The translations under genes and the position numbers were made by a program. DNA of 64,000 bases. It comes from Ceratothoa steindachneri. Its lineage: Eukaryota > Arthropoda > Malacostraca > Isopoda > Cymothoidae. Location of the stretch: assembly GCA_963969495.1 (NCBI GenBank), contig OZ018328.1, forward strand, positions 1,116,001 to 1,180,000, written 5' to 3'. The notes under the pieces were generated by a model. That model was not told where the DNA came from. It was given only the letters and a program-made list of their open reading frames with translations, and made no database searches. This document shows positions 1 to 11,158 of this stretch, in pieces (the stretch's first letter is position 1; every line of letters begins with the position of its first letter).

Positions 1-167
1 CCATCCAATATCACAGTGTTTTCATCCACATTCAAACTAACATTCTTACTACAACTCACTCTAACAGACACCCTTTCACCCTTCACAAGCCTTACATTCT
101 CCATAGCAGTCACCTCAATACCAGTAAACACACTCCTCAAAACACTACCATCTTTCCCTACATACAA

Positions 168-586
168 CTAATATATCCCATTTTTACCAATCTTTCTCTC
201 AACCTGATCACTCGCAGGATACACAACCATACGATTCATTTTCATAAAATCATACCCCAAAATCACATCATACTCACTATTCACCTTATCAATCACAGAG
301 AATTCACATTCCTTCATTAACATACCATGCATTCGAACAGGTGACCTTATCATTCGAATCACAGGCACTCTCCTATTACCAATACCTACCAAACTACCAT
401 GGCACTCAGACAGGAGGGTTCTCACTCGCCTTGTCATATACATCTTTATACACCAAAGCTCGTCTTGCACCCAGAATCTATTAAAGCCAAACACTCAATT
501 CCATTCAATTCCACTTTCACACTAGACAGACTTGCCAACACATTACTCACACTCATGCACCTAGAGGATACTTCAGCAGGTACCCT
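168..586 (-). pseudogene. Aspartic protease region of element A, frameshifted
   Basis: This is the retropepsin-like domain that follows gag. The C-terminal half is readable over 168-494 and includes the VILGYDFM segment, typical of the flap and C-terminal part of retroviral-type proteases, together with conserved stretches such as RVPVIRMI and ECEFSVIDKV shared with elements C and F. The catalytic Asp-Ser-Gly triplet of this copy lies upstream in another frame, at about 470-490, so a small indel has split the domain. It would act as a dimer that matures the Gag-Pol polyprotein. The identification rests on similarity to the cleaner copies in this window. Confidence 0.7.
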
Positions 587-594
587 ATTACAAT

Positions 595-2266
595 TCAGTT
601 TCCCGCATCAGACTTTCCATTCACACCTTGCACTCTCAGTCTAATCCAACACTTTTCACTTGAATGTCCTTCCATTGCACAATAGCTACATACATTCCTC
701 TGGTCAAGACACATCCTTGCATAATGACCAGCCTGTTCACAATTACCACATGCATACTTCATACTTTCCCCAGCAGTTGCTCCACCATTCAACCTCGGAC
801 AATCTTTCTTCAAATGGCCTATTTCTTTACACTTGAAGCACTCTTTCACACTTTCCTGGCAATCCTTTATCATATGCTCTTTCTTACCACACCCAAAACA
901 TGCACTAGACATCCACCTACATTTTGCCAACATATGACCTTTCCTTCCACACCTACAACATTCCACAATCTTTCTCACACCATTCGGTCTCTCATTTGCT
1001 GGGACATACCTCGGTTTCTCTCTCATATATCCGTTCCCACGCTTGAAATTCATCTGTCCCCTTCCATTCGACCACCCTCCATTTACCCATCCATTCTGCC
1101 GGCCCAGGAAGTTCGACATCACTCCAGCTGGTGCAGCCTTCAGGGCATCCCTGTAGCTGACAAACTGCTGGGGTAGATGAAAGCTCCTGGGCTTCTTACC
1201 CCTAACATTCACACTGTACCATCCATCCTCTTCTAGATCGCTTTCATCATCAAATCGTCCATCTTCCAACAACTCCAACACATCCTCCCACATCAACCAT
1301 TCACCTGTCAATCTCATTCTCTCCATTCTCTTTCCACTCAACCATTCACTCACCTTTCGCAGGATCGTGTCCAAAAACTTCCTCATCAGTGGTTTACATT
1401 CATTTACATCATCATCACTATACTTCTTTCTTGCCATACTCTCAAGCCTATGTGTATACATGTTCACACTTTTACTCTTCCCCATTCGAGCCTTCTCAAA
1501 TTCATTCACCCTTTTATACTTCACACTTTCATTCGTTTCACCTGCCCAATCAATCTCTCCTTCACCACATCATACCTCAGTTTCCCCAAACTTGTAATCA
1601 CGCAGAAAAACTCCAATACTTTTCCCTCCAAACATTCTCCCAAAACATTCATCCAGTATCCCTTATTCTCCGGGTACTTGAGATTACAATATCGCTCAAA
1701 TTCCCCGAAGAATTCTTCCACACTTTTCCCACCATGTAGCCTAAATCTATCTATCTTTGGCACTTCCCTTATCAAATACCCTTTCCCACATTCACTCTCA
1801 CTCATATCAATCATACCATCACTCTCTCCTTCATCCGAGTACAATGAGTCCACACTCTTGCCTTCCTATCCTTCCCCTTTGCACCACTTTTCCTTCTTCT
1901 CTTGCGTTCAACTCTTTTCCATTCTCCATCCTTCCTATCACTCATAATCACCCTATCCTCTCTAGACTCCCACACACCCCCATTAGTCTTATCCCCTTCA
2001 GTTGGAGCAGGGGTCAAGGTCGAGGGTCCTGGGGCCGGTCCTGACCCCTTCATCATGTCATACAAGTCTTGCATCCATTGGTTGACCTGTGTCTGTCTCT
2101 CATCCATTTCTCTCCTCATCTTGTCTGTCTTCTCATCCATACTCATCACATCTCTCTGCAGTCAATCAATCACGTTTCTCAACATCATACATTCCTCCTC
2201 TTTCTGCCTCAATTCCAGTCTCAGTCTCACAATCTCATCATGGAGGCCCTGTTCCACAGAAGGCAT
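595..2266 (-). pseudogene. Gag polyprotein of element A, broken
   Basis: Structural Gag, from an ATG at 2266 down to TGA at 595. The N-terminus is a Glu/Lys/Arg-rich coiled coil, followed by a Pro-rich linker and a basic/acidic stretch. A capsid-like region contains FFGEFERYC, and five CCHC knuckles lie near the C-terminus. The clean C-terminal reading frame is 595-1524. Further pieces are 1521-1853 and 1811-2149, separated by single-base shifts, with a stop near 2166. Gag would form the cytoplasmic particle and bind RNA through the knuckles. Several knuckles have replaced residues (for example KKEH), consistent with decay. Confidence 0.8.
598..604 (-). promoter_or_regulatory. Candidate -1 frameshift site GGGAAAC at gag end (A)
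   Basis: The minus strand reads GGGAAAC immediately before the gag TGA at 595-597, in the X_XXY_YYZ phase of gag. The -1 frame is open into the protease region. The same heptamer sits at the same place in elements C and F. Confidence 0.65.
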
Positions 2267-2370
2267 CCTCCCAGGTTAGCAACAGTGATAGACAAAGGTG
2301 AATATCAAACAACTACCCGTCACTCTAATAGGGTGTGGAGTGCATTCCAATCCCGGTTTCGAGATCTCAC

Positions 2371-2388
2371 ATCCCTATTCGGGCGCCA
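2371..2388 (-). other. Primer-binding site of element A (tRNA-Lys type)
   Basis: Two bases inside the LTR edge, the minus strand reads TGGCGCCCGAATAGGGAT. It matches the tRNA-Lys3 primer-binding sequence known from lentiviruses (TGGCGCCCGAACAGGGAC) at 16 of 18 positions. Copy F matches at 17 of 18. Confidence 0.7.
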
Positions 2389-2390
2389 AA

Positions 2391-3111
2391 TGTAGCGGGC
2401 CGAAAATCTAGACTAACCCCAATCAATCCAACCCACTTCCTACACTAATCCGGACGTGAGAAATCGAAGGAGAATGAAACGGATTGTATGTACAGAGCTT
2501 TACTAACAAAAAAAATACAATAATATTTACAATGATATTTACAATCAAAAATAAATAAGTCCTACTTAGAAATATTATTGATAGATCCTAAGAACAATGA
2601 AAAATAATCAAGTAACCCAAATAAAATTGGGACTCTACAGTCAATGAATAACAAAAAAAAAAATGGCCTCACATGGTACAACAGAAATCTTGTATTGAAA
2701 ACTAGCGCCTTTGAGCTTGGACTGAGATAACTGACCTGTTACAGTTATGTGGCTATTTTAAGCCCTCCTTCCTCAAAGTGAAACTATTTTACATTCTCAA
2801 GTAAGACAGAGCATGGCCTGGAACCTTTGTCCTATACTAGTGGCCTTAGGCTTTTATAATATTCTATCGTTCTAGTTAGCTTCTACTACAAGGTTAAATT
2901 TACAAGTGCTGGTCCTTTTTATCTTTCCAAATTATGGCGCCTGGAAAGAAAAACCATCTTATAATCACATGCTAATAAATTTTAAAAAAACAACAACAAA
3001 CAAACCCATTCTTATTCACACACACATTCTTACAGAGGGAGGGAGAGGGTATTTGAGAAAAGGGGTGGGAGAATGGCCCTTTTTACACACACACACATTC
3101 GCTCCACCACA
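2391..3111 (-). repeat. 5' LTR of element A
   Basis: 721-bp LTR. Read on the minus strand it begins TGTGGTGGAGCG and ends CCCGCTACA, so it has TG...CA ends. The GT-rich start, an AGGGCCATTCTCCCACCCC block and the terminal GGCCCGCTACA are shared with the LTRs of C and F. AT-rich sequence occupies its middle. Confidence 0.85.
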
Positions 3112-4604
3112 CAGCCTTTCCATAATTACCACAAGCATACTTCATACTTCACCCAGCAGTTGCTCCTCCATTCAACCTCAGGCAATCTTTCTTCAAATGG
3201 ACTCTTTCACACTTTCCTGGCAATCCTTTATCATATGCCCCTTCTTACCACACCCAAAACATGCACCAGACGTCTACCTACATTCTGCCAACATATAACC
3301 CTTCCTTCCACACCTACAACATTCCACAATCTTTCTCACACCATTCGGTCTCTCATTTTCTGGGACATACCTCAGTTTCTCTCTCATATATCCGTTCCCA
3401 CGCTTGACAATCATCTGTCCCCTTCCATTCGACCACCCTCCATTTACCCATCCATTCTGCCGGCCCAGGAAGCTTTGCATTACTCCAGCTGGTGTAGCCT
3501 TTAAGGCATCCCTGTAGCTAACAAACTGCTGGGTGTGAGGAAAGCTCCTGTGCTTCTTATCCCCAAAATTCACACTGTACCATCCATCCTCTTCTAGATT
3601 GCTATCATCAAATCATCCATCTTCCAACAGCTCCAACACATCCTCCCACATCAACCGTTCACCTGTCAATCTCATTCTCTCCTTTCTCTTTCCACTCAGC
3701 CATTCACTAACCTTTTGCAGGATTGTGTCCATTAACTTCCTCATCAGTGGTTTACACTCATTCACTCCATCATCGCCATAACTCGTTCTTACCATACTCT
3801 CAAGCGTATGTGCATACATATTCACCCCTTCATTTTTACCCATATGCGCCCTCGCAAATTCATTCACTTCACCTGTCCAATCATCCGCTTCTTCACTACA
3901 TCGTACTTTGGCTAACCCACACTCATTGCCAATCGAAAGAACTCCAACACTTTCACATCCAAACAATCTCCCACAACACTCACCCAGTGACCCTTGTTCT
4001 GCTGGTACTTGAGCTTGCAGTACCACTCAAAATCCCTGAAGAACTCATCCATACTTTTTCCCCCATTCAATCTAAACTTATAAATCCTAGGCACTTCCCT
4101 AATCAAAATTCCATTCCCCACATTCACTTCACACTCCGAAGAGCTACACTCGGTTTCACTCATCCCAATCATATCGTCACTCTCTCCCTCATCTGAGTAT
4201 AGCAAATCCACACTCTTTCCTCTCGCCTTCCTATCCTTACCCTTAGAACCATGCTTCTTTCCTCTCTTCTATTCACCCTCTTTCCTACCACTCACAGTAT
4301 CTTCTCTAGACTCAATCACACTGTCATCCATTCCATTCAGCCGGGTCACTTCAGTCGCAGCAGGGGTCAGTGTCATAGGTCCTGGGGCTGGTCCAGCTCC
4401 TGTCATCATATTATATAAGTCCTGCATCCGTCGGTCAGTCTGATCCTGTCAGTCTCCCATTTCCTTCTTCATCTTATCAGTCTTTTCATTCATCCCTTTC
4501 ATCTCATTCCTCATTCCCTGCAACATTTCGCACTCCTCTTCTTTCTTCCTCAACTCCAGTCTCAATCGCACTACTTCTTCATTCAAACTTTCAGCCGAAG
4601 CCAT
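3112..4604 (-). pseudogene. Gag of element B, broken and truncated
   Basis: Starts at ATG 4604 with an N-terminal coiled coil (SLNEEVVRLRLELRKKEEE) and follows the same domain order as gag of A and F: linker, Asp/Ser-rich acidic patch, capsid-like region (FFRDFEWYC), Gly/Asn/Arg-rich stretch, then zinc knuckles. Reading is split over 4449-4604, 3912-4211, 3613-4026 and 3274-3573 by indels. The protein breaks off at 3112 inside the knuckles, where the LTR of A begins. Nonfunctional. Confidence 0.75.
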
Positions 4605-4737
4605 TGTTCTCGAGTTAGTAACAAAGGATAGGAAGAGGGAAAAATCAATCAAACTACTTTACAAATATACAGATGGACTGCAATCAAATCAAATTCCTCC
4701 AGTTTCCAGAACTCAAGGTCGCTATTCGGGTGGCAAC

Positions 4738-5429
4738 CTTATCCTAGAATTTATGAACCTTGAGAACCCTGAGGAAGAATTGATACCATTTGATATACAG
4801 TCTTTTACTTTACAAAAACATACAGTGATAATTAGTTTATATTTACAAAAAATAAACACCGTTGCTCATTCAAGATAAATACTCTATACCAATTTTAATC
4901 TTTCCAACCAAAAACAAAATAAAATATGACAGGCGCAGAGAAAAATCAGTACAAACCCAAACAAGGTCCACGCAACAAAACGAAAAAACAACCGACGAAA
5001 AGGGGCACGGGACTAACACTTGTGCGCTGAGTGGTGGTGGTGGTAGTAGGCCAATAAAAGGGGGGGCAGGCTCATCAGCCAATGCAGGTGGCAAGCGAGG
5101 TAAGAAAGCCCTACATCTCAGGGCTGGGCGGAGCACTTGCCTCAGGAACTCCTCTCCCAGTCTGTAAAAGCTTCCACTCTCTAAGTGAACATCCAGGTGC
5201 GCACAACAAATTCCCGTTTATAACTTTTATAATTCCTAAATATTTACTCTTATATTTATAAAAGATTTAAACAAAATATATCTCTGAAAAGAGAATATAA
5301 TTAGTTAAGATTATTTGTATTAATCAAAATTGTCTACCCACACACTCACACAGGGGGTAGGGAAAGATATATGAAAGAGGGGTGGGAGAATGGCCCTACA
5401 GACACAAACACACACACCGCTCCCCCACA
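4738..5429 (-). repeat. 5' LTR of element B
   Basis: On the minus strand it begins TGTGGGGGAGCGGTGTG. It shares the AGGGCCATTCTCCCACCCC block with the A/C/F LTR but otherwise differs. A degraded primer-binding-like sequence lies next to the inner edge near 4720-4737. The inner edge is uncertain by several bases. A related LTR piece lies at 47912-48466. Confidence 0.65.
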
Positions 5430-6056
5430 TTATAATCAAAATATTATCAATAAATGCAATCACACTCTTACTCGCAAACTTACTCAACACAACATTCATT
5501 GCCCGCTGGAAGGCATTAGCCAACTCAAAGTTGATTTTAAATTTAAATTTTAGGAGCCTATCTGACGACTGCCCACTTGGGCATAAGTGGCCAGAATAAC
5601 CAAAAGCTGAGGTACTGGAACTGAAAGGCCTCTTTGTGGAAGAGAAAGCTGTTACCAGCCGGCTCTCCTCAGCAATGGGCATCTGGTAATATCCCCGTAC
5701 CAGACCCAACTTCGCAAACCACTCCATCCCATGCATACTATACACACACTCAGTTACCACACACATCAGAAAACTTTCTTTCACAGTCCTTTCATTCACC
5801 ATTTGATAATCCACACACAGACGCAATCTTCCATCCGGCTTACAGACAGGCACAATTGGACTATTCCATGCACTTTCACTTTCTTCAATCACCCCAATTG
5901 CTCTAATTCTAAACATTGCTTCTCAATCTCATCAGCAACCGGACGTGGAAAATGCCTGGGCCGCTGATAGATTGGGGAGTCCTCCTTCAGGACAATCTTG
6001 AATTTCGGGAGCTCTGCAAACCCGAAATCCAGATCACCCTTACTGAGGGCTTCCTT
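5430..6056 (-). pseudogene. Reverse transcriptase (5' half) of element C
   Basis: Gypsy-type RT, which copies element RNA into cDNA in the cytoplasmic particle. The region 5917-6056 encodes the typical pre-RT segment (YQRPRHFP, ADEIEKQC). Next come SPIVPVCKPDGRLRLCVDY, GYYQMPI and ANAFQRAM. The active-site motif reads FIDN where FxDD or YxDD is expected, so the second catalytic Asp is lost. About 70 bp of foreign sequence sits before the ANAFQ segment (5530-5598). The domain stops at the LTR of B. Confidence 0.8.
5530..5598 (-). mobile_element. 3'-terminal scrap of an I-type element inside RT of C
   Basis: The minus strand reads ACTTATGCCCAAGTGGGC, then GATAGGCTC and an AAATTTAAATTT tail. 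The 3' end of element E at 10556-10610 is nearly the same. It interrupts the RT reading frame of C without an obvious stop. It is best explained as an extremely 5'-truncated (dead-on-arrival) retrotransposition of the E family. No clean TSD was found. Confidence 0.6.
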
Positions 6057-6515
6057 TCACTCAAATATCATTTGATACACATCCTCGCTTTCATACTCAG
6101 TCAAACATCGATCCAATTCCACCATGCTCTTCACTTCATTATACGTCCATTCACATGTCTTTTCACCTGCAACATTTACCCTGACATCTGTGCTATCATC
6201 TATACCTACCTCATTGACAGTGGAGAGGTGACCTAGTACATCTCCGACTTGGATACCCCTCACCTGTCCTTTCACACTGGGGTCTGCCTGCACACATACA
6301 AACGGATCATTCATTCTCATCAAGCCATCAAACACACAAGCAACACACCTTACCTTATAATATGCATTCTTTCCATCCAATATTATAGTATTCTCACCCA
6401 CATTCAAACTCACATCCTTACTCTAACAGATACCCTTTCAAACTTCACAAGCCTTACACTCTCCATAGCAGTGACCTCAATACCAGTAAACACACTCCTC
6501 AAAACACTACCATCT
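6057..6515 (-). pseudogene. Protease-RT spacer of element C
   Basis: An open stretch of 118 aa (6057-6413) plus flanking sequence between protease and RT. It has no recognised motif; VVGENT-like and ILDGKNAYYKV segments are shared with bases 1-60 of element A, so it is conserved within the family. It is presumably part of the Pol polyprotein linking protease and RT. One frame change is needed to join it to the protease ORF. Confidence 0.55.
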
Positions 6516-6959
6516 TTAACCTACGTACAACTTATACACCGCATTTTTACCAATCCTTTTCTCAATCTGATCACTCAAAGGATGCACAACCATAGGGTTC
6601 ACTTTCATAAAATCATACCCCAAAATCACACCATACTCACTACTCACCTTATCAATCACAGAGAATTCACATTCATTCATCAACATACCATGCATTCGAA
6701 CAGCTGACCTTATCATTCCAATCACAGGCACTCTCCTACTACAAATACCTACCAAACTACCCTTACACTCAGACAGGAGGGCTTTTTTGCTAAACTTGTC
6801 ATACACATCTTTATACACCAAGCTCGCCTTGCATCCAGAATCTATTAAAGCCAAATACTCAATTCCATTGAATTCCACCTTCACACTCAGACACTCATAC
6901 TTCCTCCCAGACAGCACTTTCATACTAGACAGACTTAGCAACACATTACTCACACTCAT
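6516..6959 (-). CDS. Aspartic protease of element C (Pol N-terminus)
   Basis: 147 aa from the first ATG, but the frame is open upstream to the gag end and is most likely entered by -1 frameshifting at 7001-7007. It contains ALIDSGCKASLV, the catalytic D-S/T-G motif of retropepsins, at about residues 39-50, and VILGYDFM near residue 115. The length fits a single-domain retroviral-type protease that works as a dimer to cut Gag-Pol. This copy is readable through the whole domain and is the best protease in the family here, because F is truncated shortly after VILGYDFM. Confidence 0.8.
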   Translation of the reverse strand: MSVSNVLLSLSSMKVLSGRKYECLSVKVEFNGIEYLALIDSGCKASLVYKDVYDKFSKKALLSECKGSLVGICSRRVPVIGMIRSAVRMHGMLMNECEFSVIDKVSSEYGVILGYDFMKVNPMVVHPLSDQIEKRIGKNAVYKLYVG

Positions 6960-6966
6960 GCACCCA

Positions 6967-7007
6967 GAGGATACTTCAGAAGGTACCCTCTTACAATTCA
7001 GTTTCCC
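6967..7007 (-). promoter_or_regulatory. -1 frameshift signal of C: GGGAAAC plus stem-loop
   Basis: GGGAAAC (7001-7007) directly precedes the gag TGA (6998-7000) in slippery phase. Ten bases later an 8-bp stem, GAGGGTAC with GTATCCTC (one G-U pair), closes an 8-base loop (6967-6990). The protease frame is -1 and open across the junction. Confidence 0.65.
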
Positions 7008-8663
7008 GCTTCAGACTTTCCATTCACACCTTGCGCTCTCAGTCTAATCCAACACTTTTCACCCTAATGTCCTTCGATCACACAATAGCTACATACATTC
7101 CTCTGGTCACGACACATCCTCGCATAATGACCAGCCTTTCCACAATTACCACAAGAATACTTCATACTTCCCCCAGCAGTTGCTCCACCATTCAACCTCG
7201 GACAATCTTTCTTCAAATGGCCTATTTCTTTACACTCGAAGCACTCTTTCACACTTTCCTGGCAATCCTTTATCATATGCCCCTTCTTACCACACCCAAA
7301 ACATGCACCAGACATCCACCTACATTCTGCCAACATATGACCCTTCCTTCCACACCGACGACATTCCACAACCTTTCTCACACCATTCGGTCTCTTGTTT
7401 GCTGGGACATACCTCGGTTGCTCCCTCATATACCCGTTCACATGCTTGACATTCATCTGTCCCCTTCCATTCGACTACCCTCCATTTACCCATCCATTCT
7501 GCCGGTCCAGGAAGCTCGACATTACTCCAGCTGATGCAGCCTTCAGGGCATCCCTGCAGCTAACAAACTGCTGAGTAGGAGGAAAGCTCTTGGGCTAGTT
7601 ATCCCCAACATTCACACTGTACCATCCACTCTCTTCTAGATCGCTTTCATCATCAAATTGTCCATCTTCCAACACATCCTCCCACATCAACCGTTCACCT
7701 GTCAGTCTCATTCTCTCTTTTCTCTTTCCACTCACTCACCTTTCGTGGGATCGTGTCCAGAAACTTAATCAGTGGTTTACATTCATTCACATCATCATCA
7801 CCATACCTCTTTCTTGCCATACTCTCAAGCCTATGTGCATACATGTTCACACTGTTTACACTTTCACTCTTCCCCATTCGAGCCTTCTCAAATTCATTCA
7901 CCAATTTATACTTCACACTCTTTCATTCGTTTCACCTGCACAATCAATCTCTCCTTCACCACATCATACATCAGCTTCTCCACACTTGTAATCACACAGA
8001 AAAACTCCCAATACTTTTCCCTCTAAACATTTCCCCAAAACATTCATCCAGTATCCCTTATTCTCCGGGTACTTGAGCTTACAATATCGCTAACATTCCC
8101 CGAAGAATTCTTCCACACTTTTCTCCCCCATGCAACTTAAACAACCTATCTACCTTTGGCACTTCCCTTATCAAAATACCCTTTCCCACATTCACTTCAC
8201 TCTCACTCATACAACTCATACCATCACTCTCTCCTTAATCTGAGTACAATGAGTCCACACTCTTTCCTCTTACCTTCCTATCCTTCCCCTTTGAGCCAGT
8301 CTTCCTTCTTCTGTTGTGTTCTACTCTCTTTCATTCTCCGTCCTTCCTATCACTCACAATCATCCTGTCCTCTCTAAACTGGCACACACTCCCATTAGTC
8401 TTATCGCCTTCAGTCGGAGCAGGAGTCAAGGTCAAGGGTCCTGGGGCCGGTCCTGACCCCTTTATCATGTCATATAAGTCCTTCATCCAATGTCTCTCAT
8501 TCATTTCTTTCCCCATCCTGTCTGTCTTCTCATCCATACTTGTCATATCACTCTTCAATCCATCAATCACATTCCTTAACATCATAAATTCCTCCTCTTT
8601 CTGCCTCAATTCCAGCCTCAGTCTCACGATCTCATCATGGAGGCCCTGTTCCACAGAAGCCAT
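6998..8663 (-). pseudogene. Gag of element C, broken
   Basis: Starts at ATG 8663 with a coiled coil (EIVRLRLELRQKEEE), then a Pro-rich linker, an acidic Ser/Asp patch, a capsid-like region, a Gly/Asn/Arg stretch and five CCHC knuckles. The knuckles CRRCGRKGHMLAEC, CFGCGKKGHMIKDC, CFECKEIGHLKKDC and CGNCGKAGHYARMC are readable in 7064-7456. Clean pieces are 8331-8663, 7695-7916 and 7064-7456. Frameshifts and a TAG near 7596 separate them. Expected to form particles and bind RNA in intact copies. Confidence 0.8.
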
Positions 8664-8756
8664 CGTCTCAGCTGAAAATCAACCAAACTACCTGTCACTC
8701 TAATTGGGTATGGACTGCAATCCAATCCCATCATGCTCCGGGTTTCAAGATCTCAT

Positions 8757-8774
8757 GTCCCTATTCGGGTGCCA
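8757..8774 (-). other. Primer-binding site of element C (tRNA-Lys type)
   Basis: The minus strand reads TGGCACCCGAATAGGGAC, two bases inside the LTR edge at 8777. It is the same site as in A and F, with one further change. Confidence 0.65.
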
Positions 8775-8776
8775 AA

Positions 8777-9250
8777 TGTAGCAGGCCGAAAATCTAGACT
8801 AACGCAATTGGTCCAACCCGCTTCCTACACTAATTCGGACATGAGAAATTGAAAGAGAATGAAATGGATTGTATATACAGTCCCTTTATAATACAAAAAA
8901 AAAGTACAATAATAATTACAAAAATATGGGGTAAATATGCACACAGGCCTATTTATATATAAATAAAACAATCCTATCTTGAAATCCTACCAATCGAAAA
9001 TATATACACAATTACTAAAGAACAAACAACAAATACAAAAAGAAGAGACAACAAAAGGAGGAGTTATCTTAAGTGGTACCACGGTTTATGATTTGCTGCC
9101 CCCCTGGGGAAAAATCTTGCCGGCAGTCACTCTTGTGACAAAAATTGGATATGCGCGTCTTATGGGGCCTGGCACCCCCCTGAGCTCAATTTTCTTCACA
9201 ATCCTGGCATCTTTAGGCTATTAAAAAAAGCTGGTGCCTCTGAGTTTGAT

Positions 9251-9335
<85 letters not shown>

Positions 9336-9692
9336 GGATCTGTCATACCTTCAGGGATACAAACAGCTCTTCTGTCCCAATAGGACGCACAACTTCTGGT
9401 GTATCTCAAGCTCTACTGTCCCTGTCACTCTGTACAAATTTGGCAGTTAATAGTATTTATAATTTCTTTAATTGAGTGCCGTCTCAGAAAAATATTTAAC
9501 ATTTAGTGGCTGAGAAAGAAAAGAAAACATTTTAATACAACATGAAATCAAATACATATGTACAAAAGAAAATATAATAAAAAAAAAACCCATTCCCACT
9601 CACACACACATTCTTACAGAGAGTGGGATAAGATATTGGGAAAATGGGTGGGAGAATGGCCCTTCATACACACTCACATTCGCTCCACCACA
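8777..9692 (-). repeat. 5' LTR of element C with (TA)n expansion
   Basis: 916 bp. The outer end reads TGTGGTGGAGCG on the minus strand and the inner end reads GCCTGCTACA. It is about 170 bp longer than the LTR of F, partly because of the (TA)n tract at 9254-9338. Confidence 0.8.
9254..9338. repeat. (TA)n microsatellite
   Basis: About 85 bp of almost perfect TA dinucleotides inside the LTR of C, with one internal CA interruption. Confidence 0.95.
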
Positions 9693-10548
9693 ATGTGAGA
9701 GCCCTCTTCAAAGAGAAGACACTCATAGGAATGGCCATATACTTCTGGGAGGCAGAACTCTGGGCACTCTTGGTCAGATAATGCACTGAAGGTGCCATCG
9801 CCTTCAAGGACTTATCGGGAAAGGTTTGGTTTGCATGCAAGTCTTTTCCTACCACCACCTTCAATCCTTAAGCAGATGGGGAGTCACTCTTTTTGAGTAC
9901 CCACCATCTCCGAGCCACTCAGTCAACCAATAGGTGTGAATGTATGAGGCAAAGCAACTTTACTGCTTTCCTCCTTTCGGGGAGCACCTTGAAGAACCCT
10001 GGAAGATGGCCTCATGACCAACTTCAGGGGTGTTGCCTTCTGTGAGTCTAACAAATCGGTGGAGGCACGGGGCTGTTTCGCCTTACAGGAAGCTGTCACA
10101 CTTTAGCCGGGGCTGGTGTGAACCTTTCATGCCGCAGCTTTAACAAGGGGGTGCCCAGGCAGAAGGGTTCAGTAAGCAAGCGGAAACAACAATGCTCCTA
10201 GGACTGGAGGGACCAGGAGCAGAGGGTTGTCTTTCTTAACATTGAGGAATACGATGTCCCAGGAAGCACCGGGTGTGCCAGGACCGCATCCTTAGCCTCA
10301 TGAAATGAGAAACCATCCTAAGCCTGAATGTCCAGGATTTCCTTCTAAAGGAGATTTGCACCACAATGCTTCGAAGTAGCAGGATGCAGCTCTCCAGAAT
10401 TGAAACACTTGGCCACACGATTTGGACTTATCGTGTGCGGACTGGAGCAATTTACACATACTTCGGGTGACCCCAACTTTGCATGTCTACATGAGCGGTT
10501 CATATGGCCGAAGTGATGACAGTAATAGCACCACTGTGGCGGTGGCAT
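9693..10548 (-). pseudogene. ORF1 fragment of I-type non-LTR element D
   Basis: Same family as element E: bases 9693-10548 parallel 14341-15010. It encodes the zinc-knuckle end of ORF1, including WCYYCHHFGHMNRSC (CX2CX4HX4C) in 10345-10548, then the low-complexity region before the endonuclease. ORF1 of these elements is a nucleic-acid-binding nucleocapsid-like protein. The fragment is bounded left by the LTR of C and right by the 3' tail of E. The rest of D is not found beyond E. Several frame changes make it a relic. Confidence 0.65.
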
Positions 10549-11158
10549 TTAGAAAAAAAAATTTATGAGCCTATCTGCCGACTGCACACTTGGGCATAAG
10601 ACGCCGGAATCAAGACAGCCTAGAACTAGGCTACTTTAAAATAAGAATATGAAAACAATGATAAAAAAGACAGATCACAACAATCAGGAAGCAATCTCCG
10701 GCATTGGGGGATGGTCCCCCTCTCCCCAGGCGCAGGCGCATGCAACCTACAAAAAAAACAAAAACAAAAAAACCTAGTTAAATAGAAGGGAGAAGGCTGG
10801 CCTCCCCCCAAAAGTCAACAAGTCCACCAGCTAATGTGCACGCACTTGTCCCTAGTACAAGGGACAGGCGGTAGAGACCCCGCCTATCCCAGTACTGGGA
10901 CAGGTAACTTGGGCGCAGGCGAGCGCTCCATCATATAGCGATGAGTCACATAAGTGTGTCCAATTCGGAGACAACAGAAAGCAACCTGAAGCCGTCGCGG
11001 CATTGGGACATAAGTCCATAAGAACAATCACGGCACAATGGCACGCAACTTTAAGTTCTCTTCAACTGTTTCACATCTTCTTTGCCAATCAGTTCGAAGA
11101 GCTGCACGTATTCCTGCCATGTAGTAGGTGTGAGGAAGAGTGAAACACTGGTCCAGTC

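Larger units (their letters stand above)
1..3111 (-). mobile_element. Gypsy-like LTR retrotransposon A, 5' part
   Basis: On the minus strand the order is 5' LTR (2391-3111), primer-binding site, gag with zinc knuckles, then protease. The element leaves the window at base 1, so RT, integrase and the 3' LTR are not visible. The outer LTR edge at 3111 abuts gag sequence of a related element (B), so A probably inserted into B. The only TSD half visible cannot be tested. Bases 1-167 continue the pol frame and match the protease-to-RT spacer of element C. Gag and protease carry frameshifts and stops, so this copy is dead. Confidence 0.85.
3112..5429 (-). mobile_element. Gypsy-like LTR retrotransposon B, interrupted
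   Basis: A relative of A, C and F with a different LTR. On the minus strand: 5' LTR (about 4738-5429), then gag (4604 down to 3112), where the LTR of A begins inside the knuckle region. Its outer LTR edge at 5429 abuts the RT of element C, so B is inferred to have inserted into C. No TSD can be checked because the other end is outside the window. Confidence 0.75.
5430..9692 (-). mobile_element. Gypsy-like LTR retrotransposon C, 5' two-thirds
   Basis: On the minus strand: 5' LTR (8777-9692), PBS, gag, protease, spacer and the first half of RT, which is cut at 5430 by the LTR of B. Its outer edge at 9692 abuts ORF1 of I-type element D. It has the same gag-pro arrangement and -1 signal as A and F. 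Frameshifts in gag, a foreign insertion in RT and the interruption by B make it inactive. Confidence 0.85.

Noticed and set aside
664..1176. Long plus-strand frames rich in Ser, Thr, His and Pro opposite gag (also near 7031-7534 and, on the minus strand, 16699-17469)
   Set aside because: They mirror the purine-rich gag coding strand on its complement; the composition is that of an antisense shadow and there is no motif.
9221..9409. Peptide with repeated Ile-Tyr (also at 42937-43329 and 53112-53467)
   Set aside because: Pure translation of (TA)n microsatellites.
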